From Isoetes taiwanensis (taxonomy: Eukaryota; Streptophyta; Lycopodiopsida; Isoetales; Isoetaceae): a stretch of DNA of 64,000 nt. The notes under the pieces were generated by a model. It searched no databases and was not told the origin of the DNA. It saw only the letters and a program-made list of their open reading frames with translations. This document shows, piece by piece, positions 43,582 to 55,450 of this stretch. The stretch spans positions 9,914,572-9,978,571 of the forward strand of contig JAJEKV010000005.1 in assembly GCA_021234155.1 (NCBI GenBank). The letters run 5' to 3'. The translations under genes and the position numbers were made by a program. Within the stretch, counting starts at the first letter, position 1; each line of letters opens with the position of its first letter.

Positions 43582-45100
43582 TTGAAATCTAAAACTGAAA
43601 CCTGCATAATTGCATGTTCTTCTATTTCCTCGTGTTGTATTGCAGAAGAGGGGAGGGATGATGCCAGGAGTGGTTATGTTAAAGAAGGGGCCATGATGGA
43701 AGACCCACTAGATTGCGTTGCAGTTGAAGAGGTTGTAGGCAAATTTGCCCATATGGCCGAGAAGTGTGAGAATGCCATAAATTTGGCTGGGGCCATGCAA
43801 AATTGTCGAGAATTCAGAGCACCTTTTGGAAGTATTGTTGATGGATTACAAAAGATTGTCAAAGACTAAGAACAAGGCCAAGAAAGGGAGATAGCTTCGA
43901 TTCAACAAACCAAACTTGACGTTGCTCATAAAGCCCACAAGGAAGGGGCTAATCTATGGGCAACTGCAGCAATTGCAGCCGTAGAAGCATTGGCCCATTC
44001 TGGCACTGCGGCATCTAATGCAGCCATAGCCACAAACAAAGAGCACACAAGAGGCAACAAAAGCAAAAGATATTTATGTGATGAAATCTATTCCACACAA
44101 AAATCCCATGGATGTTGAGATGAGATTGGATTTGGAAGAAATGGTTGTAAGGCCAAGAATAGGGCAGCTAAAATCACGTCAAAAGATGATAATGATGTCG
44201 AAATTGAAGACCAATTGCTTGGAAACCGGATTGCTAATCATGCCCATGAAAATCCACGGATGCCAAGACATGTTGCAGAGACAAATTTTGGGGTTGCCAG
44301 ATACAGCAATAGAAAACCCGGTGCAGATGGAGACATTGTTGAGGCTCACCTTAAAGAACAAGTCATTGGAGATAGACAGAAGGAAGTCGTGCCCCAAGTG
44401 GATAGCAAGATAAAGCCCACAAGGAAGGGGCTAATCTATGGGCAACTGCAGCAATTGCAGCCGTAGAAGCATTGGCCCATTCTGGCACTGCGGCATCTAA
44501 TGCAGCCATAGCCACAAACAAAGAGCACACAAGAGGCAACAAAAGCAAAAGATATTTATGTGATGAAATCTATTCCACACAAAAATCCCATGGATGTTGA
44601 GATGAGATTGGATTTGGAAGAAATGGTTGTAAGGCCAAGAATAGGGCAGCTAAAATCACGTCAAAAGATGATAATGATGTCGAAATTGAAGACCAATTGC
44701 TTGGAAACCGGATTGCTAATCATGCCCATGAAAATCCACGGATGCCAAGACATGTTGCAGAGACAAATTTTGGGGTTGCCAGATACAGCAATAGAAAACC
44801 CGGTGCAGATGGAGACATTGTTGAGGCTCACCTTAAAGAACAAGTCATTGGAGATAGACAGAAGGAAGTCGTGCCCCAAGTGGATAGCAAAATTCCAGAA
44901 AAAGAAAGAATCTCCAAGAAGGGATGGCGCCTCGAGAATTTAAGGGCATGAAGGCAGTTAATATTACAGCAAGTAATTTTGATGCTGCACAAATGATTAT
45001 TGTTAGTATCGAAGCTAATGAAGAAGAAGCTGGAGACCTAGATCTTGGGGCAGAATTGACACTAGAAGATCTATATGCTGACATTGGAAATCTTTAGCTC
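43582..45100 (+). pseudogene. Degenerate gag-like coding region with 482-bp tandem duplication
   Basis: Downstream of the PBS-like site a frame reads DPLDCVAVEEVVGKFAHMAE and FGSIVDGLQKIVKD, then a TAA. Still in frame it continues EREIASIQQTKLDVAHKAHK, WATAAIAAVEALAHSGTAAS and, after another stop, DVEIEDQLLGNRIANHAHEN. The last pieces are present twice because of the duplication. After it, another frame reads MKAVNITASNFDAAQMIIVS and LTLEDLYADIGNL to a stop at 45098-45100. Position after a PBS suggests Gag, but no Gag motif is recognisable. Confidence 0.35.
43928..44890. repeat. Exact 482-bp tandem duplication
   Basis: 43928-44409 is repeated immediately at 44410-44890, with no difference that I can find by eye. 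The breakpoint is at 'ATAAAGCCCAC'. Such identity beside decayed sequence means a very recent duplication or an assembly artefact. Confidence 0.9.
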
Positions 45101-45479
45101 TAGGGAGGGTCCACAATCCCAGATGCAGATCATGGAAAAGCTTACTTGAAAGGTACTTGTGAGTCTTTTAATGCAGACAACATAATCTTTAGATGCTCAA
45201 GGGAGGGAAGATTAGATGATGTGAGCAATCTAAAGAATGTTGTAAGAAATGGCACAACCTAAGAACTTGGAATATGGCGTTACTCCTTTTGCATGCAAAA
45301 AGAGAGAAATTTTATTTTATGGGATCTTTGGTATGACTTTGCCAATGATCATGAAATGATCCAACTAATCCTAGAAGGCAACAATAAGAATCTGTTCCTA
45401 AAGGAAGTTGTAAGTATCATTGGAAGAATGTTACTCTCTAAACAAGTCTCTGAAATAATGACATGCCAGTCAGATATAA

Positions 45480-46995
45480 GGCATGATCGAAGATGTAGAA
45501 GGAAGGATAAAATCCTTCAGTACCAGGCTTAAGATTGTTCCAGATGCTCACCATCTTGAATTTGTGGTGCTTGGTCATTTTGCACATCAGTTGGGAGTTG
45601 TCCAGGTAAGGCCTCCCATAGCTAGTGCACTTCTGCCATGTCAAACCCTTCCATTGGTGCATCTGGATGGCACTCTTCTCCAGCCTGCTCCCGGCCTTCT
45701 GTAAGGTCTTCAACATGCACCCTCCCAAACCTGGTACACTCTTGGCCTGGCTTAACTTTTTCCTGGTCAAAGGGCCAAATATCAGTGGCCCTAAAACCTG
45801 CCTTGATGTTGTGGGGTGTTAGGCCACATGCAATTGACTGTGAAATCAATTCTGCTATCTCCTCCCTTTTTGGCTCTGCCCTCCCTTTGCTAACCATGTA
45901 GGCAGATCTAAGTCTCTTGAATGATGCCTTGAAAGGGGAAAAACATGCCACATTAAGAGGTTGAAGCCGATGAGACGTGTGTGCAGGCAATAAGGCAAAG
46001 TGAATGCCCTTCTCTCTCAATATGACTTCTAGATCTACATGGCTGCCATGACCATCCAAAATGATAAGGTGAGGCTGATCTGGGGATATACCTCCTGGGA
46101 CTCTTGCTGCAAAATGTGACAGCCATGATTTAAACAATTCTGATGTCATCCAAGCTGAAGTCTGGACAGCCTGAATGGCACCCTCTTCACATCTTGCAAT
46201 GTTGTCCTGCCTCATTCGACTACCTTTAAATATGTACATGTCGGGGATCCTATACCCCTCAGCATTTACACATACCAAAATTGTTACCCACTCCCTGTTG
46301 TTCATGACGACCTCACTCACCCTGTTTCCCTCCTTCCTAGCTATGATTTTCAACCCCTTCACTTTCCCTGTCTAAATTCCAGTCTCATCAGCGTTCCAAA
46401 TCCTTGAGGCGTGGAAGACAAATTCAGCATAAATCTGCTTAAGCCCGACATAAAAGTTGTTGAGGTTCTCCTGGGTCATGGCAGGAGCCCTAGCTACATC
46501 TAGGGTTTTTGCACTCCTGAGTGCAACTTCGGGATGTCTTTGCTTAAATAGCTTCCACCACTTACTGCCTGGTACTCCAGATATCCCACAAGACCCCCCT
46601 GCTCTAGCCATCTCTGCTGCCTTTTTCTTGACCGCAGATAGGGTAACTCCCATTTCTTGCTCTGCAATGCTAAGGGCCCAATTAACTAGCTCCTCCTCTT
46701 GGAGAGTTGTCAATATTTATGGATGGTTTGTTTGCTTGTGGGTTGTTCTATCATATAGCCAATCTTGGATTGTGGATTCTGTTATACCAGACCTCCTTGA
46801 TGCCTTTCTAATCGAAATGCCTAGTTCACTTACCTCTTCAAGGATGTCCACCATTTGCTCCTCAGTCCATTGGTCTCTCCTACTCGGCCTCCTCGGCATT
46901 GGACTGGTAGCATCACTGCCTTGTGGTGCCCTCTTCTTTGTCCTAGGCACACAGACTCTTAGATGATGCCGGTCTCCTGGTACCTCTATCAGCAT
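45480..46995 (-). pseudogene. Pogo/Tigger-like DDE transposase, nearly full length with two in-frame stops
   Basis: One frame covers the protein with stops at 46717-46719 (TAA) and 46372-46374 (TAG). The N-terminus has MPRRPSRRDQWTEEQMVDIL and GISIRKASRRSGITESTIQD, a psq-type helix-turn-helix. Then a CENP-B/Tc5-type domain includes GSKWWKLFKQRHPEVALRSA. The catalytic core has WNADETGI (first Asp), LIILDGHGSHVD (second Asp) and HTSHRLQPLNVACFSPFK. There, the third catalytic residue is Asn where the family has Asp (LQPLDV, still Asp in the relics near 7500 and 10410). The spacing from the second to the third position is 33 residues, fitting pogo DDxD. With two stops and the D-to-N change it cannot be active. 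Terminal repeats were not located. Confidence 0.92.
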
Positions 46996-48600
46996 CGGTA
47001 TCTCTTCGTGCCCTTGTCGAAACCATGGCTGCCTTCGTGTTCTTCGATGCCTCTTCTCGAGAGCATATGAACTATGAAGCGAGGGCAGGATTTTATGTCC
47101 ATGGAAGCCATAGCGGGAGTCGGAGAATTGAATTCAGAAGAATGCAATCGAGTGCTAGGTTTGGGTGCCAAATCGTTAAAGGCATTGAATTCGTCTTTCA
47201 ATCGTCATGCTCAGGGTATTTTCTCCTGCACGGATATGGACATCCATTGCATGGTGCTTGGGACCCGAATTCACGACAGAGGCACTGACACGGTTGGTGG
47301 ACGCTGGTGTCACAGTTGACGGAGACCTAGTCGATGACACCTGGCCACAATATGGCAGTCCGTAGACGGGTGGACCCACGGCAGCATGGAGCTTAACCGC
47401 GAAGGGATGGGGGGCTGACTCATGCTCCGAGATGGGGTCACGGCAAAGGGCAACCATACCCTAGTAACTCAAATAATAAGATAAGAATGAGTTGGACTGC
47501 TAATTTTAAGTCACAAATCTAGTTCCATCCAGCCTGCCTTCGTACGGCTGTTCTTGTCTCTACAACCTAAATTCAACACTTATAAAATAGCATCCAATAT
47601 CTAGGTCAAAGGCTCTGAATTAGTTAAAAGCTCACTTAGATAACTGTATGGATAGATGGAGAGAACCTGAACATCTTTATCTTTCCTTGTTCACATCTAC
47701 ATAAGAAAGTGCGTATTTAGATTAGGTAAGACTATTCTTAATCAGACGGATCATATGCTTGAGCCACCTGCTCGATCCCTGTAGTCGTAATCATCCAATG
47801 ACCCCGGATATCAGTCTGCATCTACAGCAACATTGCCAAAATGGAAGTATCTCTAACTTCGACCTGTGCCAGTTGATACCAGAGATGTGGCATCAGTCTT
47901 CACAATCCTCCTCTTTATATTCTATTTTGGCTTGCTCTTTCCAGCCTATAGTAGAATAAAAATCATAGAGCGAGCCTTAGGAAAAAGTATGAAGAACTTT
48001 CTGCTGAAAAAAGCCCTTACAGCATTGTTACGACATATGTTCTATGTGTTACTGCATCCTAAAATATGACATGGGTATTTCCTTATCACATTTGCTTCAG
48101 AAAAAGTCACATTCAAAGTTTATAGCCATATAATAGGCCAGCTAGAGCTACATTCCCTTATTAGTAGACTCGCCATCTATATTCTATCTAAACTCTATCA
48201 TCCACCACTCCTTGTAGATTCACCTTGATAATTGCGGGCAACCAACCGTCTTAGTACAATCTACATGAATTCATAATAACGGGCATAGACATTACTATAA
48301 ATCCAAGGTAGTAATAATCTGACAAACAAGAAGAAAGTTGGCAAGCAAAGAATCTAATGTACCTCCACCGCATTCAGATGCACCGTATTCAGGTCTAGCA
48401 AATTTTATAGATAATGGAACAACGCACTTGGGGTTTGTAGACAAAGAAGGCATTACCTGAGGTAGCTCTGTAAGGTAAGGCAGCTCTGTAAGCTAGGTAG
48501 TGAGCCGGAATTGTATGCAAGGACTGAATTAATGGATTTCGAAAATCATATGTGGCTCACGTAATAACGATGCCCACTATGGGCCGAGGAAGCCAGGTTA
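46996..48600. other. No recognisable gene
   Basis: Minus-strand MVSTRARRDTDADR... at about 47025-46990 may be the true start of the pogo gene in another frame. Beyond it I see broken frames only, with no repeat or RNA gene. At 48600-49530 a short inverted pair ('accacctaccaaatattctg' near 48760 and its complement near 49500) is 740 bp apart and may be incidental. Confidence 0.4.
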
Positions 48601-49929
48601 AAAGGTCATTACTTTGAGCTTGAACAATCGTGCAAACACGCAATCTTGAAGAAGCTTGCATGCGATTTCGTATAAGGGAATGTCAAGCACGTGGAACCCA
48701 AACCGATGCCGTTAGGCGGAGGCGTGGTTGACACGTGGGACATTCCCGTTACGTGGAAACCACCTACCAAATATTCTGTGCAAAAAAAATTTCCTTCTTT
48801 GTTCCTCCTGCCGGTAGGCTCGAGGTTGTATGGCAATGGCCGATTGATCTTTGGAGGCACTCTTGGAGGGCGCCTTTAATTTATGTTCTTAGATTAGCAG
48901 CTACTCTAGCAGATTAGTAACTTGCTTGGAAGTTTAGCAGCCATCTTGAAGTTCTTGCAGCAAAAGTTTGAGAGTTCTGTGAGATTAGCAACCATTTTGT
49001 AGTTCTTTTAACAAAACTTGAGTTTTATGAGATAGCAGTTGTTCAGAGATAATGGCAGATGTTCAGAGATATGGCAGGACATTTCGTCTGCAAATCTAAC
49101 CAACCTTGTTTCTGGTCCATCCCTATTTTATTTGCCTTGTGTTGCTTAAAAATCAAACCCCTGTTTTCTTTTGCCCTGTTTTGTTTGCCAAACCCCTATT
49201 TTGTTTGCCTTGATCCGCCCTATTCCTGTACAAATCAGATAAAGCTCTTATTCTATTACAGATCTTTTGTTGCCCCTTTGTTGCAGATCTGTGGCAATGA
49301 AAAATTAGATAAGAATTTTCAAGCTCCAAAGCATTTAGGCGTTGCACTTTTGCTGCAAATACAGAATGTCAACTTGAATGTAATGCAAATACAGAATGCA
49401 ATGCAAATACAGAATGTCAACTAGAATGCTACCCAAATGGCAATTCCAGGATTGAATTTTTGCCACGTGGCAAACACTGATTGGGAGATACGACAGAATA
49501 TTTGATAGGTGGTTTTTACGTTTCCGCCCTGCCCTTGCCCCTACCGCTGCCTCTGTCACCGCTTGAAAATGCGGATTGCGTATCCACCTTCCTTGTTTGC
49601 GAAAAAAATTTCTATCGTGCAAGTCTCACAAACCCCACACCAAATCCCAAACAATCGAAGTGTGACAAACCCCACACCAAATCTCAAACAATCGCATGAC
49701 AACAGTTGGGTCGCCAGTTTTGTCTGGCGTGCATTTTAATACCGACACGTGCCACCCCACAATAACACGGAATGGAAGTTCGGTGCCCATTCCGCTCATC
49801 TGGTAGGCAGCCAGTCGATTAGGACAAGGTATATAGGTTGAGTGTCGGTTTGCTGCAGCTCGCCCAACTGTGCAAAATTGGCAGAAGATTCGTGCAAATG
49901 AATCAAGCAGCCGAATCAAGTAAAGATCT

Positions 49930-50230
49930 GTGCGGAAGAAAACACCGGAAGAAATGGCAGCGGATCTGTGGAAAACAACGGAAGAAATGGCAGCGGATCT
50001 GTGCAAAACGGCAGCAGATCATCTCCTTTATGCAAAAGAAGGTGTCGAATGTGTGCTTGAACCTGCTCAAACTCGCCTATCTATGCTTAAACCTTGTGAA
50101 TCTGTGCTAAAACTCACTGATTCTGTGCCTAAACTCGCCAAATCTGTGCTTAAACTCGCTTATCTTTGTTTAAACCTTCTGAATCTTGCCAAAACTCATC
50201 GAATTTGTTCCTAGACTCGCTAAACTATGC
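49930..50230. repeat. Two minisatellites
   Basis: 49935-50020 has two to three units of 'gaagaaatggcagcggatct'. 50056-50230 has about seven ~24-bp units of 'ctgtgcttaaactcgcc' type. The open frame across them is repeat-driven. Confidence 0.8.
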
Positions 50231-50280
50231 TTAAAACTGGATCCCCAACTTCTCTGTTGTAGGGGATTGGCATTTGGTCT

Positions 50281-50356
50281 GCCATTCACTGTTTATCTGG
50301 TGGGCTGCTCCCGGCTGCTGCCGGTCGCAGCAGCCACCGGATAAACAGGGAATGGC
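50281..50356. repeat. Foldback hairpin, 28-bp arms
   Basis: GCCATTCACTGTTTATCTGG plus TGGGCTGCT (50281-50309) pairs with 50329-50356 (AGCAGCCACCGGATAAACAG plus GGAATGGC) with two or three mismatches and a 19-base GC-rich loop. It is flanked by 'attgg' and 'attcc'. It may be a small MITE or a cruciform site. A looser 'ctaatactaacggg' repeat follows to 50510. Confidence 0.85.
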
Positions 50357-51342
50357 ATCCATTCCCCTATACATTAGAAAATATGATGCGTAATGGCTAA
50401 CTCATAACAACGAACTAACGGCTAACCTAATACTAACCCAATTAACTGCTAACCTAATACTAACGGGGCTAGTTTTGGTCTAATACTAACGGGCTTAGTT
50501 TTGACCAAAAATTATAACTATTTGGGGAAAAAAAAAAAAAACTCTGAGTTCATTTTTTCCTCCTGAACACAGTGGTTGCATTATCATGCGGGCCAGATGC
50601 GTGGAACATGCCGAAAATGCTGAAAGTTATGTCCTCTCTATTTCTTCTCTGCCGACTGTCGCCATTGCAATCTCAGAGCCCATACAGGCAGGTAGGCAAA
50701 AATTTTTTCCTTCCATCATTTCTGTTGCATATATATAATCGATACATTTCACATGTTGCATGTATACTGAATCACAGGTCTGTTCTGTTGCGTTATAACT
50801 TATTGGTTGGGGCTATGACTGCCACAGTGACACTACTGCCACTCATTCATTCTTATTAGGTTATCATTTTTCATTCTATCTATTGCTATTCTTATTTTTA
50901 TTCTAGTACTAAATGGTTAGAGCCATCTATCTACTATCTGTTACTCTGTTCAGCGTGACAGGTTCGAGTTGCAACCATGATAGGATAGGATAGAGTATAA
51001 TTTTAGATTATTTTATTGCAAATTCTTAGTCTGCATGCTGAAATCATTCTACCTGATATACTGAATTTTCAAAATTTGATTTTTTTTTTGTGGATTGAAA
51101 CTAACTACGTTAGTATATTTGAGCATAACTAGTTAGACTATTATACGTTAGGCATTAGCTAACTCCTAACTTCTAACTATGCATCCATGTATCCTATATT
51201 ATAAGGTTTTAATATAAGTCGATAGTGCATCGAGCCCTATATTGAACAAATCAGATTAATCTATGCCACGTGGCATCATCTCAATTATTCCAACTTCTTT
51301 TCTTTAGGGTTTTTCTTTTGTTTTCGTAGCATCTATCGAACT

Positions 51343-51600
51343 ATGGCGGCCCGACCCATGGTGATGGTGCAAGCAGCAGAAGGATCTACAGAAACTGGGG
51401 TGGTTCCACTGTCAGATGTGTTGAAGGCTCTAATCCGGATAGATATGGTGCAAGTTTTTCTTGCAAAAAAAAAGAAACGGCAACCCTATGCCGTGAACAC
51501 CCAAGCAGAGCACTAGACTTCTGTTGAATCATAGTGCAGGGTAGGGTGTGTGGTCTGGAGCAGTAGCAGCGGGTCTGGAGCGGGTGGGATTGGGGCAGCA
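51343..51600 (+). pseudogene. RPL4: 60S ribosomal protein L4 (uL4), 5' fragment
   Basis: From the ATG at 51343 the frame reads MAARPMVMVQAAEG, VVPLSDVLKALIRIDMVQVF and RQPYAVNTQAEH, then TAG at 51514-51516. Beyond the stop, TSVES and a second stop follow where L4 continues TSAESWGTGRAVSR. The order matches the N-terminus of eukaryotic L4: initiator MAA-RP, a PDV-APIRPD region, RQPYAV and GHQTSAESWG. The 5' flank keeps TAGGGTTT (telo-box orientation, 51304-51312), typical of plant ribosomal-protein promoters. The promoter was therefore copied too and this is not a processed pseudogene. The rest of L4 is absent. It lies 440 bp before a kinase fragment. Confidence 0.85.
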
Positions 51601-52043
51601 AAACTGAGGCAGTCAAAATTTTTGAAATTGGGTTCTGCCATAACGCTGGGTCAACACTACATCAATAGGTATAAATGTACATTTTATCGGCAATCCTACT
51701 GCTAAAAATGTTTCCTCAAAATCTCTTCAAGGCAAAGGCTTTTCAATCCTAGACAATAATAGATCTCTTGTGTTATTTGTTTGGGCCTCATGCCTCTTTT
51801 ATCCTCATGGATAGTAAAATTCAATTTAGTTCAATTTAATTCTATTATCAGATAAACAAATTTAAACACTGTTTTTTTTTTAGGAACTGCTATTCAACTG
51901 TTTGTGCAGTTCCTGACGAAGATGAGAAAACCAAGCAAGCAACTTTACAAACCAAAGCCAGGTAATTTAATTTTTGCTTCACAGTTTGCCCGATTTCAAA
52001 GTCTGATAGTTTGTTAATTTGATGCAGTGTTCGTCAATATTCA

Positions 52044-52456
52044 GTAGTTTTAATTGTGGAGCACTTGCTCGAATATAGACTTCCAAAGCAGTGCTACATG
52101 AAACAGCTTCTAACAGTCCTTCATTACTGCCCCATTAACCAAATTATACATCTAGATATTAAAGTTGCAAAGTAGATATTATGGTGGAAACCACTTAATC
52201 TCTAAAAACTTCTATTTTTTTGGAGATGTGTTTAGTTTTATGGGTTTCTTATTTTTCCAGGATCCAATCCATTGATTGCCAGCAATAGAAATCTGAAGCT
52301 TGCTGGTTTTGGACTTGCAAGATATTTCCGATGCAATCAGAATGTTGTGATACAGGTGATTATAGTTCAATGATGCTATTGACATGTGGTCTATAGCATG
52401 CATTGTTGTCGAGCTTCTTCACGGAAAGCCTATCTTAACTAGAAAAGACGAGGTAG
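52044..52456 (+). pseudogene. CDK-C-type protein kinase fragment
   Basis: 52044-52163 reads VVLIVEHLLEYRLPKQCYMK and QLLTVLHYCPINQIIHLDIK, matching the CDK-C stretch around CYMKQLLTGLHYCH and HRDIK, with the HRD Arg changed to Leu. An intron-like gap with a good acceptor (ttttccag, to 52260) follows at the position where CDKC genes have an intron after DIK. From 52261 come SNPLIASNRNLKLAGFGLAR, where DFG is changed to GFG. 52377-52455 reads DMWSIACIVVELLHGKPIL. The TLWYRPPELLLG region is missing. Lost catalytic residues and exons show it is a pseudogene; the retained intron shows it came from genomic DNA. Confidence 0.85.
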
Positions 52457-52459
52457 ATT

Positions 52460-54240
52460 ATGTAACTTATATTGCTTCGTAATCTGTTGACCATATTTTC
52501 TTCGTTCAATTAAGTCTACTGCTATTTTACACGGTCATTTCGAAGCCGAGCATATTAGCAGGATATATAATTTTTGCGGATCAGCTGAAGAGAGTAATTG
52601 ACCTAGAGTGTCAAAGCCACCCCATTAATTCATGGATCAGAGGGCATGAATTTGCCTTTTCAAGGTGGCAACAAATGGAGTTTTTATTTGGCACACAAAG
52701 ATGGACACCATTAGATGATTATGTAGAGATAAAAAATCAAGGTGAATTACGACCTTCTGCAGACTTTGCACTGCTCTCCATGCACAATCGATACGACAAG
52801 ATCCATGCTTCAAGATGCTATAGCTAATCAGACATGATAAATCAGGGTAAATTATGGCCTTTTGCAGGCTTTGTGCTTGGTGCTATCCATGCACCCAATA
52901 TGACAAGATGTTAAACATAATACACTGTTTGCTTTAGGATGGTATGCCAACCAGGTAGAGATTCATCCGCAGTGCGTTAGTTTCTGCCCAGTGCTTTAAT
53001 TTTTGCATGGTTGTTATTCGATCTTGTGTGGAAGTTATTCAAGATTATGATAATTGACGTGGCTTAGGGAGTGCATGGAGGCAATTAGAGGTGCATATTA
53101 ACACAGCTAAAATAGAGTTGTTAATGCGTGTACAGTGTACAATATAAGATCATTTACAACGATCGCATGTGCTTGCCAAAATTGGAGGTCAAATGGAGAT
53201 CTTTTTTATAAGTTAAATTTCTATCAAGCATCTTAGCTTGCTGGGATTGCCATCTGACTTGGCTTTACCAGATTGGAGCATTTTGTGGATGATGAAGAGT
53301 TTTATATAAATTTGTTTCCTGTCTACACATACTTCGAGGCTTTTTTGAACATCTTATGATTCAAAGTGGACGGTAATGCATCATTGTATATTGTGGTTAA
53401 AGTATAATTTAAGTTTTATGAGCTTAGCTAATATTTTCTTCTATTGATGTCGTATTGCTCTTATGTTCCTTTTTAAACTTTCAAACTTCAGCTATACAAA
53501 GACTCGGAATCTACAACATATGGTCAATGTTTTGAGTCTAGAGTACAAGCTCATCTATTGCAACCTACTACTGCTAACCACTTAATACCTATTGGACATA
53601 AACATCTCAATGAACTAATCAAAATAAGCATTATTTATTATACCCTATTCAAGGCAATGCATCTACTATTTTAAGAACCTATATAAATTAGCTCATATAT
53701 ATATATAATCCATCATTTAGAAAACTTAGCACATCAACATAAGACAAGGAAAGAAAGAAATAAACAACTGAAAAGCAATTTGTATGGACGTTACAAAATT
53801 GGACTCGGTGTTTCAAGGGAATGTGGTTGCCTTGGTGTTTCAAGGGAATGTGGTTGTAGCATTGTCTATGCAAAGCTCAACCAACTATTTCCAAAGTCAC
53901 GAGCTTAATTCGTGGGACAACAAAGTGTTCACCTTTTCATAAGATTTTCATAAGGAGGGATTTTTATGTGCATAAATTCCTTATATCCGTGCCTTATGTC
54001 TCGGCCATGAGATATTCCTTATTGGTCTAGTATGCCGATAAGAAGACATCAAAACACCCATGAGTTGCATATAAGACTTCAGTTCACTTCTTTGAAAGAC
54101 CAATATTAAGATTAAATGTCTCTGGGGTTCAAGTCTTTGGGGTCTGTCATATGTACTCATGGATGTTGCCAATGTGGCATGACATAAAAATACTACCTAC
54201 CTACCTACCTATCTAAAATCCAAATGTCGTGTTTCCAACT
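52460..54240. other. No recognisable gene
   Basis: The frame at 52560-52830 (AGYIIFADQLKRVIDLECQS...) looks mildly coding but matches nothing I know. The rest is AT-rich. It lies between the captured gene fragments and the Helitron-like end. Confidence 0.3.
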
Positions 54241-54243
54241 TTT

Positions 54244-54271
54244 GCCCAGCAATGCTGGGCACCGTTACTAG
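54244..54271 (+). mobile_element. Helitron-like 3' terminus
   Basis: A perfect 7-bp stem, GCCCAGC-aat-GCTGGGC (54244-54260), is followed seven bases later by CTAG (54268-54271) and a T. A short GC hairpin followed by CTRR and insertion before T is the Helitron 3' signature. The 5' TC end is not identified; an A-TCTATCTACTATC site near 50926 is a possible candidate. If real, the L4 and CDK-C fragments would lie inside the element in the usual sense orientation. Confidence 0.55.
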
Positions 54272-54539
54272 TTTACAATATATAATATTATATCAAAACC
54301 AAATCCAAAACCCAAAAAAAGCTTTGCCCCCTACGAGCAACCCAGAGCAACCCAAACAAAAGGCTTTGCATGAAGCTACAAAAGGCTTTGCATGAAGTTT
54401 ATTAAGCTACAGTTTTCAATTCCAGTGTATAACTAAATGTCATGCACCACTTGATGTGTGTTAATTTGCTCTCATAACATAGTAATAGAGCATCTTTAAC
54501 AGCAACTCTAGGCAAGTGCACAGCAGATCACAGAAGACT

Positions 54540-55450
54540 TCTATTCAAACAGTTGACGAGGGTCACTAGTCATGTGGATTTGAGTATCCATTATTCCAAG
54601 AAATTTTCCAAAGGGACCCAACTGAACGACAATTAGTCGACTGTAATTGATTTGTCGTTTTAAGTTTTCAACGCTTGTGACAGCAAGAGATGGGCCTGGG
54701 TCGTCAGGAATTGACTGGGCAAGCCGGGTTGGTGGCAAGCATGGGCACTGGTCTGAATTGACTTGGCCTGCTATGCATGTGTGCTTCGTTCTATGCCTGT
54801 GAATATAAATGGAGGAATTCGAAGGAAGCGGATTAAAGCTGAAGATGGGAAGGGCCTTTATCTGGCGCTTTTATACTCATTCTCATCACTTTTCTGTTGT
54901 GCTTGGAATTGTCCAATGCTCAGTCCTGTCCGCCTCCGCCGCCCGGTTCCTCTCCCCAGCCGTGCGATCCAGCATCGCCTTCGAATTCAAACACTCCCCC
55001 ATCGCCCCCACAGTCCATAGAAATGCCATTTCTCAACCATACCCTTAATCCCTCGGAATCCTGAAACCGATCCCTACATTTTGGTTTGGATTATTATAGG
55101 TAAGTGTATTTTTACTTCATGCCTTGAATTTTTGCATGCCTTGGAGTTTCATAGTTGGAGTTGGAGTTTCATGGTCATAGTTGGAGTTGGAGTTTCATGG
55201 TTGTGTGAATCCATAGTAGATTTTAGCCATGGCTTACTTATGGCTCTTGGATTCACCCCAGCAACAACTCATGGCTTCATGGAATCTCCGCCTCACACAT
55301 AGATTCGTCCAGATATATTGAATCTATGTTTAGGCAAATGGTATTTCTGAATATCTTGTACTACTATGATTTGAGTAAATTAAATACTTTTGTTATGAAA
55401 TCTATGTGGAGGCAAGCTATGAAATTTCTGAATAGCTAATAGTACTATGA
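54540..55450 (+). repeat. Dispersed promoter-like repeat, copy 2 (other copy 24201-24790)
   Basis: It matches copy 1 in two blocks and has about 330 extra bp between them, including a 79-codon frame (54809-55048) and a consensus splice donor, 'ataggtaagt' near 55097. An AATATAAA box overlaps the ATG at 54809, so that ATG is unlikely to be a start. It may be a gene's promoter and first exon copied by a transposon. Confidence 0.7.

Noticed and set aside
48754-49527. 770-bp element bounded by inverted repeats
   Set aside because: The arms are about 27 bp and imperfect, and no target duplication is visible.
54809-55048. 79-codon frame as a protein start
   Set aside because: Its ATG overlaps the TATA-like box and the frame stops before the nearby splice donor.
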